Shown: positions 28,889 through 37,753 of the stretch, in pieces
Position numbering within the stretch: the first letter of the stretch is position 1
Layout: each line of letters opens with the position of its first letter
Assembly: GCA_014190015.1 (NCBI GenBank)
Contig: BJFT01000005.1
Location: forward strand, 1-59,210
DNA: 59,210 bases
Origin: Actinomycetes bacterium
Lineage (GTDB): Bacteria; Actinomycetota; Actinomycetes; Nanopelagicales; Nanopelagicaceae
Reading direction: 5' to 3'
The notes under the pieces: model-generated
Seen by the model: only the letters and a program-made list of their open reading frames with translations
What the model was told of the DNA's origin: nothing
Databases searched by the model: none
Made by a program: the position numbers and the translations under genes

Positions 28889-29473
28889 ATGAGTCGAGTT
28901 GCAAGTACAACGCCACCGGAAGGGTCAATAATCCCTTCACGCCATCCTGAGGCTCCTGCAACTGGTTCAAGAATTCCATCCCACTTTGCGCATTGCTTTG
29001 GTTGTGGAGAAAAACATCCGACTGGTCTACATCTAGTTGCTCACGTTGGCAACGAAATGAACATCACTGCTGAATTCGTTGTTTCAGAAAATCATCAAGG
29101 TGCACCAGGTCTTGCACATGGTGGACTGCTCTCATTGGCATTTGATGAAGCACTCGGAAAATTGATGTGGCTATTGCGCGCACCAGCAGTAACTGCGCGT
29201 CTTGAAACTGATTTCCTGAAGCCAGTACCAATGGGATCAAAGCTATTTATTTCTGCCGAAATAACTGGTCAGGTAAGCCGAAAAGTTTATTGCTCAGCTG
29301 TTGGACGTTTGAATTCACCCGATGGAGAAATTGCCGTTCGAGCCGCTGCCCTCTTTGTAATTGTTCCGATGAGCCATTTCTTGCAAAATGCACCTGCTGA
29401 ATATTTAGAAGCTATAGCCAAAACTCCTGAAGTTTTGGCATTTGTCGATCCGAATTTTAATATCAACCCATGA
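28889..29473 (+). CDS. PaaI-family hotdog thioesterase
   Basis: This 194-residue protein has one hotdog domain from about residue 30. The marks are HFAHCFGCGEKHPTGLHL and GAPGLAHGGLLSLAFDEALG, the latter carrying the HGG loop and helix Asp/Glu typical of PaaI-type acyl-CoA thioesterases. It probably hydrolyses an acyl-CoA in the cytoplasm. It overlaps dut by four bases, and the same neighbour is seen in other Actinobacteria. The substrate is unknown. Confidence 0.87.
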   Translation: MSRVASTTPPEGSIIPSRHPEAPATGSRIPSHFAHCFGCGEKHPTGLHLVAHVGNEMNITAEFVVSENHQGAPGLAHGGLLSLAFDEALGKLMWLLRAPAVTARLETDFLKPVPMGSKLFISAEITGQVSRKVYCSAVGRLNSPDGEIAVRAAALFVIVPMSHFLQNAPAEYLEAIAKTPEVLAFVDPNFNINP

Positions 29474-29910
29474 GCGTACAAGTTCTAATTAAGCGCCTTG
29501 ATCCAGGTGTTCCTTTGCCAAGTTATGCCAAGGGTGGCGACGCCGGTGCGGACATAGTTACCGCAATTGATATCACCTTGGCACCAGGTGAACGTTCTTT
29601 AGTTCCAACTGGAATATCTATTGCCCTTCCCGATGGATATGTTGCGTTAGTACATCCACGTTCTGGTTTAGCAATTAAGCATGGCGTCACCATGGTTAAT
29701 TCACCAGGAACAGTTGATGCTGGTTACAGAGGCGAACTTAAGCTCATCCTCATAAATCACGATCCAAAAGAATCAGTCTCATTTAAGCGCGGAGATCGAG
29801 TGGCACAACTTGTAATTCAACAAGTTGAACGTGCACTGTTTGTAGAAGTTCAAGAGCTTCCTGGTTCCGGACGTGGAACTGATGGATTCGGATCGACGGG
29901 ACGTACATGA
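29470..29910 (+). CDS. dut: dUTP diphosphatase
   Basis: Dut hydrolyses dUTP to dUMP, keeping uracil out of DNA and feeding thymidylate synthesis. All five trimeric dUTPase motifs are visible in 146 residues: DAGADI, PRSGLAIKHGV, VDAGYRGELKLILIN with the catalytic Asp, RVAQLVIQ, and the C-terminal GRGTDGFGSTGR. It overlaps genes at both ends by four bases, so translation of the three is probably coupled. Confidence 0.96.
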   Translation: MSVQVLIKRLDPGVPLPSYAKGGDAGADIVTAIDITLAPGERSLVPTGISIALPDGYVALVHPRSGLAIKHGVTMVNSPGTVDAGYRGELKLILINHDPKESVSFKRGDRVAQLVIQQVERALFVEVQELPGSGRGTDGFGSTGRT

Positions 29911-30530
29911 GTCAAGAAAATGAAGAACGCGCCAAGGTTGTAAACGCACTAGGCGGTAAAAAAGGCTTAATTGACTCTGGTCTACCCTCAATTCTGTTTT
30001 TAATTGTTTTTAACGTGGCAGATGATTTACAAATTGCGCTCTATGCAGCCGTTGCTACATCAGCTCTCTTAACAATTATTCGCTTGGCAAAGAAAGACAC
30101 TATTCAGCATGTGATTTCTGGCTTTATTGGCGTTGCTTTTTGCGCGTACCTTGCCAATCGAACCGGAAATGCAAACGATTTTTTCTTACCTAAGTTTTTA
30201 ACCAATTTGGTATACGGAACGATCTATTTAATTGCTAACGTCGTTGGTTGGCCAATTCTCGGGTTGGTACTGGGTCCAATTCTTGGTGAAAACCTCACGT
30301 GGCGTAAACATCCTGAACGCAAGAAGGCATATATCCGTGCAGGTTGGTTATGGGTGGCAATGTTTTATATTCGCTTGCTCGTGCAGGTACCGATTTATTT
30401 AAGCGGACCAGAAAATCTAAATTTATTGGGAAGCGTAAATCTGGCTATGGGTTATCCACTCTTTGCAGCAGCAGCATGGGGATCGTGGTTGATATTAAAG
30501 AAGGTTCCGAGCGTTAAAGCAGAGGATTAA
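29907..30530 (+). CDS. DUF3159 family membrane protein
   Basis: This 207-residue integral membrane protein has about five or six hydrophobic segments and the N-terminal family mark LGGKKGLIDSGLPSILFLIVF. It matches DUF3159, an actinobacterial family of unknown function that sits near dut and the TrkA genes in mycobacteria. A conserved polar stretch (LTWRKHPERKKAYIRAGWLW) lies near residue 130. The stop codon shares TTAA with the convergent trkA. Confidence 0.85.
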   Translation: MSQENEERAKVVNALGGKKGLIDSGLPSILFLIVFNVADDLQIALYAAVATSALLTIIRLAKKDTIQHVISGFIGVAFCAYLANRTGNANDFFLPKFLTNLVYGTIYLIANVVGWPILGLVLGPILGENLTWRKHPERKKAYIRAGWLWVAMFYIRLLVQVPIYLSGPENLNLLGSVNLAMGYPLFAAAAWGSWLILKKVPSVKAED

Positions 30531-31186
30531 CTCTGGATAAAACAGGCTTTAATTTGCGCTTCAGCTGTAGCGGATGCAACAAAGAGTAATTCATCTCCCG
30601 CAGCGAAAACATCGTGTGCTGTGCATGCAATAACTTGTCCATCACGAACAATTGCCGCAAGGGATGCGTTATCTGGTAATTGAATTTCTTCTACTGTTTT
30701 GCCAATGCACGAAGAGTTATCAGGAAGCGTAAGTTCCACAAGGTTTGCTTGACCTTTTCTAAATGAGAAGAGGCGTACAACATCGCCGACACTGACTGCT
30801 TCTTCAACGAGTGCTGAGATAATTCGTGGAGTAGATACAGCAACATCAACGCCCCATGAGCTATCAAAGAGCCATTCATTCTTTGGATGATTAATTCGTG
30901 CGACCACACGTGGAATTCCGTATTCAGTCTTTCCAAGAAGTGATGCCACGAGATTAACTTTGTCATCTCCTGTAGCAGCGACTAAAACCTGACAATTATT
31001 TAGCTTGGCATTATCGAGGGATGTAATTTCGCAGGCATCGGCCATGAGCCATTCAGCATCAGGAACGCTCTGCATCTTCATCGCTTTTGGATCTTTGTCG
31101 ATGAGCAATACTTGATGACCGTTATCGAGAAGTTCGCGTGCTATCGCACGACCGACATTTCCTGCTCCAGCAATAGCAATTCTCAT
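30527..31186 (-). CDS. TrkA-type potassium regulatory protein (second copy)
   Basis: This 219-residue RCK protein is the mycobacterial CeoC type. The Rossmann domain starts MRIAIAGAGNVGRAIA with VLLIDKD, and the TrkA-C domain covers about residues 135-219 (LVELTLPDNSSCIGKTV, then DELLFVAS). It binds NAD(H) or nucleotides and gates a K+ channel or transporter from the cytoplasm. It overlaps the first trkA by four bases, so the pair is probably translated together as a heteromer. The membrane partner is not in the window. Confidence 0.88.
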   Translation of the reverse strand: MRIAIAGAGNVGRAIARELLDNGHQVLLIDKDPKAMKMQSVPDAEWLMADACEITSLDNAKLNNCQVLVAATGDDKVNLVASLLGKTEYGIPRVVARINHPKNEWLFDSSWGVDVAVSTPRIISALVEEAVSVGDVVRLFSFRKGQANLVELTLPDNSSCIGKTVEEIQLPDNASLAAIVRDGQVIACTAHDVFAAGDELLFVASATAEAQIKACFIQS

Positions 31187-31848
31187 GAGGCGGTCTCCGG
31201 AGCGTGAGAGAAGGATTTCTCTACATTCGCTAAATCTTCATCGCGCACCATCATGTGCAGTAGATCGCCTTCTTGAAAAACTGTGTGTTCATCTGGAATC
31301 AAACCTGCGCCGAGTCGTGTGATAAATGCGACGCGCGCGCCAGTGATGTTTTCAATTGTTGAAACTGGGATGCCGAACCAATTAGATACAGGATGAAATT
31401 CACAGAGTTGAATTGCACCACTTGCATCGCGCCATTCAGATTTGGATCCTTCTGGAACAATTCGGCGCAGAATCTGATCTGTAGTCCAAAGAACTGTCGC
31501 TACGGTAGGAATACCTAGACGCTGATAAATCTCTGCACGACCTGGGTCATAAATTCGGGCTACTACATTTGCAACTTTGTATGTTTCTCTTGCTACACGT
31601 GCAGCCAAAATATTTGAATTATCACCATTGCTCACTGCTGCAAATGCATCAGCTTTTTCAATACCAGCTTCTAAGAGTGTGTCTCGATCAAAGCCCATTC
31701 CAGTAACAGTGTGACCTTTGAAGTTTGGACCTAGTCGGCGAAAGGATTCACGAGCTTGATCAATAACAGAAACTGAGTGACCAGCGGATTCCAACTCAAT
31801 AGCGAGGGAAGATCCAACTCGACCGCAACCCATAATCACTACGTGCAC
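31183..31848 (-). CDS. TrkA-type potassium regulatory protein (first copy)
   Basis: This is the CeoB-type partner, about 221 residues: Rossmann start HVVIMGCGRVGSSLAIELE with VSVIDQ, then a TrkA-C domain (about 135-220). A TTG at 31857 would add three residues, but the GTG at 31848 gives the normal family N-terminus and has TAAGTT ending seven bases upstream, as expected for a leaderless start. It is divergent from the RNA methyltransferase gene with only 32 bases between starts. Confidence 0.87.
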   Translation of the reverse strand: MHVVIMGCGRVGSSLAIELESAGHSVSVIDQARESFRRLGPNFKGHTVTGMGFDRDTLLEAGIEKADAFAAVSNGDNSNILAARVARETYKVANVVARIYDPGRAEIYQRLGIPTVATVLWTTDQILRRIVPEGSKSEWRDASGAIQLCEFHPVSNWFGIPVSTIENITGARVAFITRLGAGLIPDEHTVFQEGDLLHMMVRDEDLANVEKSFSHAPETAS

Positions 31849-31855
31849 GTAGTAC

Positions 31856-31861
31856 AACTTA
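31856..31861 (-). promoter_or_regulatory. Probable -10 element for leaderless trkA mRNA
   Basis: On the minus strand TAAGTT is followed by seven bases and the GTG at 31848. It lies only six bases from the opposing -10 at 31868, so the -35 region of each promoter must lie inside the other gene. Confidence 0.45.
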
Positions 31862-31867
31862 CACCCT

Positions 31868-31873
31868 TACTCT
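31868..31873 (+). promoter_or_regulatory. Probable -10 element for leaderless RNA methyltransferase mRNA
   Basis: TACTCT is followed by seven bases and the ATG at 31881. There is no Shine-Dalgarno site. Confidence 0.45.
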
Positions 31874-31880
31874 TAGATAC

Positions 31881-33110
31881 ATGGAATCAAAGGCACAAAT
31901 TGGGCTGCACGTGGGTCAACGTCTAACGGTGGACATCGAAAAAATTGCCCACGGGGGACACTTCATTGCGCGCCACGAAAGCGAAAATGGCAAGAAGGCC
32001 GTGATATTTGTTCGCCATGCGATTCCCGGAGAAAAAGTAGAGATTGAAATTACTAGCACAAGCTCAAATTTTATTCGTGCAGATGTAGTTAACGTTATTT
32101 CACCGAGTCCAGATCGAGTGCAAGCACCGTGTGCGTACTCCCATCGTGATGGATGTGGTGGATGCGATTTTCAGCATATTTCTATTGCACGCCAACGAGC
32201 ACTTAAATCAGAAGTCATCAAAGAACAATTCGAAAGAATTGCAAAGATGGACATCTCTGTTGAAGTTGAAGAAGTTGGTGAACCATTGCACTGGCGAACT
32301 CGCGTAACTGCGACGACTGATAGCAACGGAGCCCTAGGTTTTTACTCATCACGAAGCCATCGTGTGATACCAGTTAAAGATTGCCTTATCGCACTTCCAG
32401 AAATAGGAATTGCGGCGATGTCCAAGCAAAAGCTATCACCCGATGTTCGTATTGAAATTGCTTACTCATCAGAAGGCGAGCGAATGGTTGCAGAAGCGCC
32501 AAAGAGTGGGGATGGAAAGTTTCGACAAAATACTGGCCCTGCGGTTCTCCATGAAAGAGTTGGCGAAGAATTACTTCAAGTAAGTCAGAGATCATTTTGG
32601 CAAGGACACAAACGAGCGCCAGAAGTATTAACTGAGGTTGTTCGCAATTTTGCACAGTTACAAGAGGGCGAAGTTGTGTTGGATTTGTATGGCGGGGTTG
32701 GTCTATTTACATCGGCATGTTTGAAAGATGTGGGCACAAGCGGTTCAATTCACTTAATTGAAGGCAGTAAAGATGCAACAGCAGATGCGAAAAACAACTT
32801 TGCTTCACAATCAAATGTAGAAATCTCAACTGGTGATGTTGCAAAAATCATTACTCGAATTAACCGCGCTGACGTTGTGATTTTGGATCCACCGCGTGAA
32901 GGAGCAGGAAAAGAGGTTGTGCAGGAAATCACGCGTTTATCTCCGCGTTCAATTGTTTATGTCGCATGCGATCCCGCAGCCCTCGCTAGAGATACGGCTT
33001 ATCTGAAGGAAAACAGCTATAACCTAGAAAAGATTCGTGCCTTTGATTTGTTTCCCATGACGCACCACATTGAATCTATTGCGCTCTTCAGCTCAAGTAA
33101 GGTATCTTGA
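31881..33110 (+). CDS. TrmA/RlmD-family RNA (uracil-5-)-methyltransferase
   Basis: This 409-residue SAM enzyme methylates C5 of a uridine in rRNA or tRNA. An N-terminal TRAM domain (about 1-70) is followed by a four-Cys iron-sulfur site (CAYSHRDGCGGCDF near 84, plus a later Cys). The SAM fold begins LDLYGGVGLFT near 268, with VILDPPREGAGKE near 333 and the nucleophile Cys in YVACDPAALARD near 361. Which uridine it modifies cannot be told from sequence. It occupies the Rv2689c position in the conserved block. Confidence 0.9.
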   Translation: MESKAQIGLHVGQRLTVDIEKIAHGGHFIARHESENGKKAVIFVRHAIPGEKVEIEITSTSSNFIRADVVNVISPSPDRVQAPCAYSHRDGCGGCDFQHISIARQRALKSEVIKEQFERIAKMDISVEVEEVGEPLHWRTRVTATTDSNGALGFYSSRSHRVIPVKDCLIALPEIGIAAMSKQKLSPDVRIEIAYSSEGERMVAEAPKSGDGKFRQNTGPAVLHERVGEELLQVSQRSFWQGHKRAPEVLTEVVRNFAQLQEGEVVLDLYGGVGLFTSACLKDVGTSGSIHLIEGSKDATADAKNNFASQSNVEISTGDVAKIITRINRADVVILDPPREGAGKEVVQEITRLSPRSIVYVACDPAALARDTAYLKENSYNLEKIRAFDLFPMTHHIESIALFSSSKVS

Positions 33111-33121
33111 CGTCAAGATAC
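33102..33121. promoter_or_regulatory. Perfect 20-base palindrome before acnA
   Basis: GTATCTTGACGTCAAGATAC is an uninterrupted perfect palindrome with no loop, overlapping the stop codon of the preceding gene and ending 18 bases before the acnA ATG. Such a site is typical of a dimeric repressor. MarR-family regulators such as TamR control aconitase in Streptomyces, and I recall, without being able to check, that their sites are also TTGA/TCAA palindromes. Confidence 0.65.
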
Positions 33122-33139
33122 TTTTAGCTGGGAGCGACG

Positions 33140-35797
33140 ATGAGCACCAACTCTTTTGATTCCAAGAGCACCTTAAGTGTTTCTGGAAAAACCTATGAAA
33201 TTTTTGATATTTCAAAAATCGAAGGTGCGAGCTCCCTTCCATTTAGCTTAAAAATTCTTTTAGAAAACTTATTACGAACCGAAGATGGTGCAAACATAAC
33301 TTCGGCGCATATCAAAGCATTAGCACAATGGGACCCAGCCACAGAGCCAGATACTGAAATTCAATTCACTCCTGCACGAGTTGTAATGCAGGATTTCACC
33401 GGAGTTCCTTGCATCGTAGATCTTGCAACGATGCGTGAGGCAATTGTGGCTCTCGGGGGCGATCCAGCAAAAGTTAACCCGTTAGCACCTGCAGAATTAG
33501 TTATTGACCACTCTGTCATCGCAGATGCTTTTGGCACAAAGGATTCCTTCGAGAAGAACACAGATATTGAATATGAACGAAATCGTGAACGTTACAGATT
33601 CTTGCGCTGGGGACAAGGTGCCTTCGATGAATTCAAAGTTGTTCCACCCGGAACAGGAATTGTTCACCAAGTAAATATTGAATACCTAGCCCGAGTAGTA
33701 ATGACTCGTAATGTAAATGGTGTTTTGCGCGCATATCCCGACACTGTTGTCGGAACTGACTCTCACACAACAATGGTTAATGGACTCGGCGTACTTGGCT
33801 GGGGAGTAGGTGGCATTGAGGCAGAAGCAGCTCTGCTTGGCCAGCCAGTATCAATGCTCATTCCTCGTGTAGTTGGTTTCAAACTCAAGGGTGAATTACC
33901 GCTTGGAACAACGGCTACAGATTTAGCTCTGACGATTACAGAAATTTTGCGAAAGCATGGCGTAGTTGGAAAATTCGTAGAATTCTACGGTCCTGGTGTT
34001 GTTGCAGTGCCGATGGCTAATCGCACAACCATTGGAAACATGAGTCCTGAATATGGATCAACATGTGCAATTTTCCCAATAGATGAAGAGACACTCCGTT
34101 ATTTGAAACTTACTGGTCGCAGTGCCGATCAAGTTGCACTTGTCGAGCAGTATGCAAAATTACAAGGCTTATGGCACAACCCGGATATTTCTCCACGTTT
34201 TTCCGAGAACATCGAGTTGGATCTATCAACAGTTGTTCCTTCTATTGCAGGACCTAAACGCCCGCAAGATCGAATCTCACTATCAGATTCCAAGAGCGCC
34301 TTTGAAAAGGTTTTACCAACGTATTTCGGTGATAAGACAGCGAAGAGTGCAATTGACATTAAGGTAAATGAGAAAAGCACAACCATTAAGAATGGCGATG
34401 TAGTTATTGCATCCATTACATCGTGTACAAATACATCCAATCCTTCAGTCATGATCGGTGCTGCGTTACTGGCCAAGAAAGCAGTTGAAAAGGGACTTCA
34501 TTCCAAGCCGTGGGTAAAAACAACACTTGCTCCTGGTTCAAAAGTGGTCACCGATTATTACGACCGCGCTGGATTAACTCCGTATATGGAAAAACTTGGT
34601 TTTAATCTTGTTGGCTATGGCTGTGTGACATGCATCGGAAACTCTGGACCATTGCCAGTAGAAATCAGCAAAGCAGTCAACGAAAATGATTTAGCAGTGA
34701 GTGCAGTACTTTCTGGTAACAGAAACTTTGAAGGTCGCATAAGTCCCGATGTGAAGATGAATTATTTAGCATCCCCTCCGCTAGTTGTTGCATACGCACT
34801 CGCAGGAACGATGGATCATGATTTTGTTAAGGATTCTCTAGGTGAAGGAACTGATGGAAAGCCAGTTTATTTGGCAGATATCTGGCCAACACCACAAGAA
34901 ATTCAAAGCGTGATTGACTCATCAATCTCATCAGAAATGTTCAGTAAAGATTATGCAAGCGTCTTCGATGGTGATCACCGCTGGAAATCACTTGATACTC
35001 CAACAGGTAAGACCTTTGAGTGGGATGCAAAATCTACGTATGTACGCAAGCCTCCATACTTTGACGGAATGCCGTCGCAACCAACTCCAGTCACAGATAT
35101 TTCCGGCGCGCGTGTTCTTGCAATTCTTGGTGATTCAGTGACGACAGATCACATTTCACCTGCAGGAAATATTAAAGCTGATTCGCCTGCGGGTAAGTAT
35201 CTCCTAGAAAATGGCGTTGATCGTAAGGACTTTAATTCTTATGGTTCAAGACGTGGAAATCACGAAGTAATGATTCGTGGAACATTTGCAAATATTCGTC
35301 TAAAGAATTTACTTTTAGATGGCGTTGAGGGTGGTTTCACACGTAACTTCTTAAATGAAGGTGTGCAAGCAACAATTTATGACGCATCCATTGATTATCA
35401 GAACGCTGGTGTTCCACTCGTGATCTTGGCTGGAAAAGAGTATGGCTCTGGATCCTCGCGAGACTGGGCAGCAAAAGGAACAGCGCTTCTCGGTGTGCGT
35501 GCAGTAATTGCTGAGAGTTTTGAAAGAATTCATCGTTCAAATCTGATTGGTATGGGCGTACTTCCGTTGCAATTTAAGAATGGAGAAAGCGCTTCCACTC
35601 TTGGATTAAAAGGTGATGAAGTATTTGAAATCATGGGAATTACTGATCTCAATTCAGGCAAGACACCCAAGGAAGTCACGGTCAAGGCTGGAGATAAAAC
35701 ATTTAGCGCCGTGGTGAGAATTGATACTCCAGGAGAGGCGGATTACTACCGCCACGGTGGAATCATGCAGTACGTATTACGTTCACTTCTCGCTTAG
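33140..35797 (+). CDS. acnA: Aconitate hydratase
   Basis: AcnA isomerises citrate to isocitrate in the TCA cycle with a [4Fe-4S] cluster. The 885-residue protein has the AcnA/IRP layout. Cluster cysteines lie in [12 protein letters not shown] (near 429) and [11 protein letters not shown] (near 494 and 497). The swivel domain begins near 650 with [14 protein letters not shown], and [12 protein letters not shown] lies near 770. GGGAG at 33131-33135 is the ribosome-binding site. A perfect palindrome just upstream suggests control by a repressor that senses a TCA intermediate or iron status. Confidence 0.96.
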   Translation: MSTNSFDSKSTLSVSGKTYEIFDISKIEGASSLPFSLKILLENLLRTEDGANITSAHIKALAQWDPATEPDTEIQFTPARVVMQDFTGVPCIVDLATMREAIVALGGDPAKVNPLAPAELVIDHSVIADAFGTKDSFEKNTDIEYERNRERYRFLRWGQGAFDEFKVVPPGTGIVHQVNIEYLARVVMTRNVNGVLRAYPDTVVGTDSHTTMVNGLGVLGWGVGGIEAEAALLGQPVSMLIPRVVGFKLKGELPLGTTATDLALTITEILRKHGVVGKFVEFYGPGVVAVPMANRTTIGNMSPEYGSTCAIFPIDEETLRYLKLTGRSADQVALVEQYAKLQGLWHNPDISPRFSENIELDLSTVVPSIAGPKRPQDRISLSDSKSAFEKVLPTYFGDKTAKSAIDIKVNEKSTTIKNGDVVIASITSCTNTSNPSVMIGAALLAKKAVEKGLHSKPWVKTTLAPGSKVVTDYYDRAGLTPYMEKLGFNLVGYGCVTCIGNSGPLPVEISKAVNENDLAVSAVLSGNRNFEGRISPDVKMNYLASPPLVVAYALAGTMDHDFVKDSLGEGTDGKPVYLADIWPTPQEIQSVIDSSISSEMFSKDYASVFDGDHRWKSLDTPTGKTFEWDAKSTYVRKPPYFDGMPSQPTPVTDISGARVLAILGDSVTTDHISPAGNIKADSPAGKYLLENGVDRKDFNSYGSRRGNHEVMIRGTFANIRLKNLLLDGVEGGFTRNFLNEGVQATIYDASIDYQNAGVPLVILAGKEYGSGSSRDWAAKGTALLGVRAVIAESFERIHRSNLIGMGVLPLQFKNGESASTLGLKGDEVFEIMGITDLNSGKTPKEVTVKAGDKTFSAVVRIDTPGEADYYRHGGIMQYVLRSLLA

Positions 35798-35821
35798 TGT
35801 GCTAATTCTGTATTCGCGTTC

Positions 35822-35827
35822 TAGAAT
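35822..35827 (+). promoter_or_regulatory. Probable -10 element for leaderless dxs mRNA
   Basis: TAGAAT is followed by six bases and the GTG start of dxs at 35834. Confidence 0.55.
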
Positions 35828-35833
35828 AAGAAT

Positions 35834-37753
35834 GTGATTTCAGATATTAAATCGCCCCAGGATTTAGGGCGCCTTAGCCACGATGAGCTCAATACTCTCG
35901 CGGCTGAAATCCGTGGTTTTCTCATTGAAAAAGTTACAAAAACGGGTGGACATCTAGGTCCAAACTTAGGTGTTGTTGAATTAACAATTGCAATTCACAG
36001 AATATTTAAATCGCCTAAAGATGTCATTCTTTTTGATACAGGACACCAGAGTTACGTTCATAAGATTTTAACTGGCAGAAGCGAAGGCTTTGATTTACTG
36101 CGCCAACGCGGGGGACTCGCCGGGTACCCAAACAGATCCGAAAGCGTTCACGACGTTATTGAGAATTCACATGCATCGACAGCACTTTCTTGGGGAGATG
36201 GAATTTCTCGTGGATTTTCTCTAAGCGGTCAAGATGATCGATCAGTGGTCGTCGTAGTTGGCGATGGCGCTCTTACGGGCGGAATGTCTTGGGAAGCACT
36301 TAACAATATTGCTACTTCAAAAAATCAGAGATTAGTTATTGTTGTCAATGATAATGAACGTTCATATTCGCCCACAATTGGCGGATTAGCAACGTATCTC
36401 TCTACATTACGAGCAACTCGCGGATACGAAAAATTTTTGGATTGGGGCAAAGAAGTACTTGCTCGCACCCCTGTTGTTGGAGGTCCTATTTATGACACTC
36501 TGCACGGAATGAAAAAAGGAATTAAGGACATTGTTGCTCCACAAGGAATGTTTGAAGATTTAGGATTGAAATATCTTGGTCCATTTGATGGCCATGACAT
36601 TGAGGCCATGGAAAAGGCTCTCCTTAAGGCAAAAGAATTCGGTGGACCGATTTTGGTACACACAATTACAGAAAAGGGTCGCGGATACGCTCCTGCAATT
36701 GAAGATGAAGCTGAAAAGTTCCATGCTGTTGGAATTGTCGATGCTGAAACTGGAATGCCAGTTAAGAAGTGTGCGGCAACATGGACCAGCATTTTTGCAA
36801 ATGAATTAGTTGAAATAGGCCGCGAACGTAAAGATGTTGTGGCAATAACTGCAGCCATGCTCGGGCCAACTGGGTTAGATAAGTTTCAAAAAGAGTTTCC
36901 GGAACGAACAATTGATGTGGGTATCGCCGAACAACATGCGGTTACGAGCGCGGCTGGCCTGGCTTTCGCCGGAATGCATCCCGTGGTTGCCGTCTATGCC
37001 ACATTTCTCAATCGAGCTTTTGATCAGATGCTTTTGGATGTGGCACTTCACAAGGCCGGAGTTACATTTGTTTTGGACCGCGCTGGCGTTACTGGCGATG
37101 ATGGTCCTTCACATAATGGTATTTGGGATCTTGCTCTGACCGGAATTGTTCCAACGTTGCAAGTTGCAGCGCCGCGAGATGGTGCGCGTGTGAAAGAAAC
37201 CCTGCGCGAAGCAATGCAAGTAAAAGATGCTCCAACTCTTATTCGATTCCCTAAAGGCGCTGTAGTTGCTGACATACCAGCGTTTGAACAACGAGATGGT
37301 GTTGATGTTTTGTATCGCGGCGAGAGCGCTGATGTATTGCTCGTAAGTATCGGAGCAATGGCACATATGGCTGTTGAAGCAGCATCCCAGGCATATCGTG
37401 AAGGTGTCGGCGTAACAGTAATTGATCCACGTTGGGTAAAACCGTTGCCAGAATCATTAATCACTATGGCGCAACGTTATAAGAGCGTCGTAGTTCTTGA
37501 AGATGGAATTCGCCATGGTGGAATTGCAAGCACTGTTTCTGAGATGTTCAGAGATGCAGGATTGCAGGTGCCAATTCACTCAATTGGTGTTCCACTTGAA
37601 TTTTTGGAACACTCAAAACGCGATGAAGTTTTACAAGACCTCGGCATAACCGCACAAAATATTACGCGATCAATTGTTGAGTGGAGCAGCTCCCTTAAGG
37701 AAGGGATGCAATTCCCGGTTGATGAAAACGTTTCCCGCACACAGCTTCGCTAA
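35834..37753 (+). CDS. dxs: 1-deoxy-D-xylulose-5-phosphate synthase
   Basis: Dxs condenses pyruvate and glyceraldehyde-3-phosphate with thiamine diphosphate, the first step of the MEP isoprenoid pathway. The 639-residue protein shows GGHLGPNLGVVELT near 36, the ThDP motif GDGALTGGMSWEALNN near 142, and the transketolase central domain starting near 317 with DVGIAEQHAVT near 361. The last 59 bases overlap the convergent fadB-type gene, so the final 20 or so residues (after about 618) are encoded opposite that gene's end. Confidence 0.95.
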   Translation: MISDIKSPQDLGRLSHDELNTLAAEIRGFLIEKVTKTGGHLGPNLGVVELTIAIHRIFKSPKDVILFDTGHQSYVHKILTGRSEGFDLLRQRGGLAGYPNRSESVHDVIENSHASTALSWGDGISRGFSLSGQDDRSVVVVVGDGALTGGMSWEALNNIATSKNQRLVIVVNDNERSYSPTIGGLATYLSTLRATRGYEKFLDWGKEVLARTPVVGGPIYDTLHGMKKGIKDIVAPQGMFEDLGLKYLGPFDGHDIEAMEKALLKAKEFGGPILVHTITEKGRGYAPAIEDEAEKFHAVGIVDAETGMPVKKCAATWTSIFANELVEIGRERKDVVAITAAMLGPTGLDKFQKEFPERTIDVGIAEQHAVTSAAGLAFAGMHPVVAVYATFLNRAFDQMLLDVALHKAGVTFVLDRAGVTGDDGPSHNGIWDLALTGIVPTLQVAAPRDGARVKETLREAMQVKDAPTLIRFPKGAVVADIPAFEQRDGVDVLYRGESADVLLVSIGAMAHMAVEAASQAYREGVGVTVIDPRWVKPLPESLITMAQRYKSVVVLEDGIRHGGIASTVSEMFRDAGLQVPIHSIGVPLEFLEHSKRDEVLQDLGITAQNITRSIVEWSSSLKEGMQFPVDENVSRTQLR

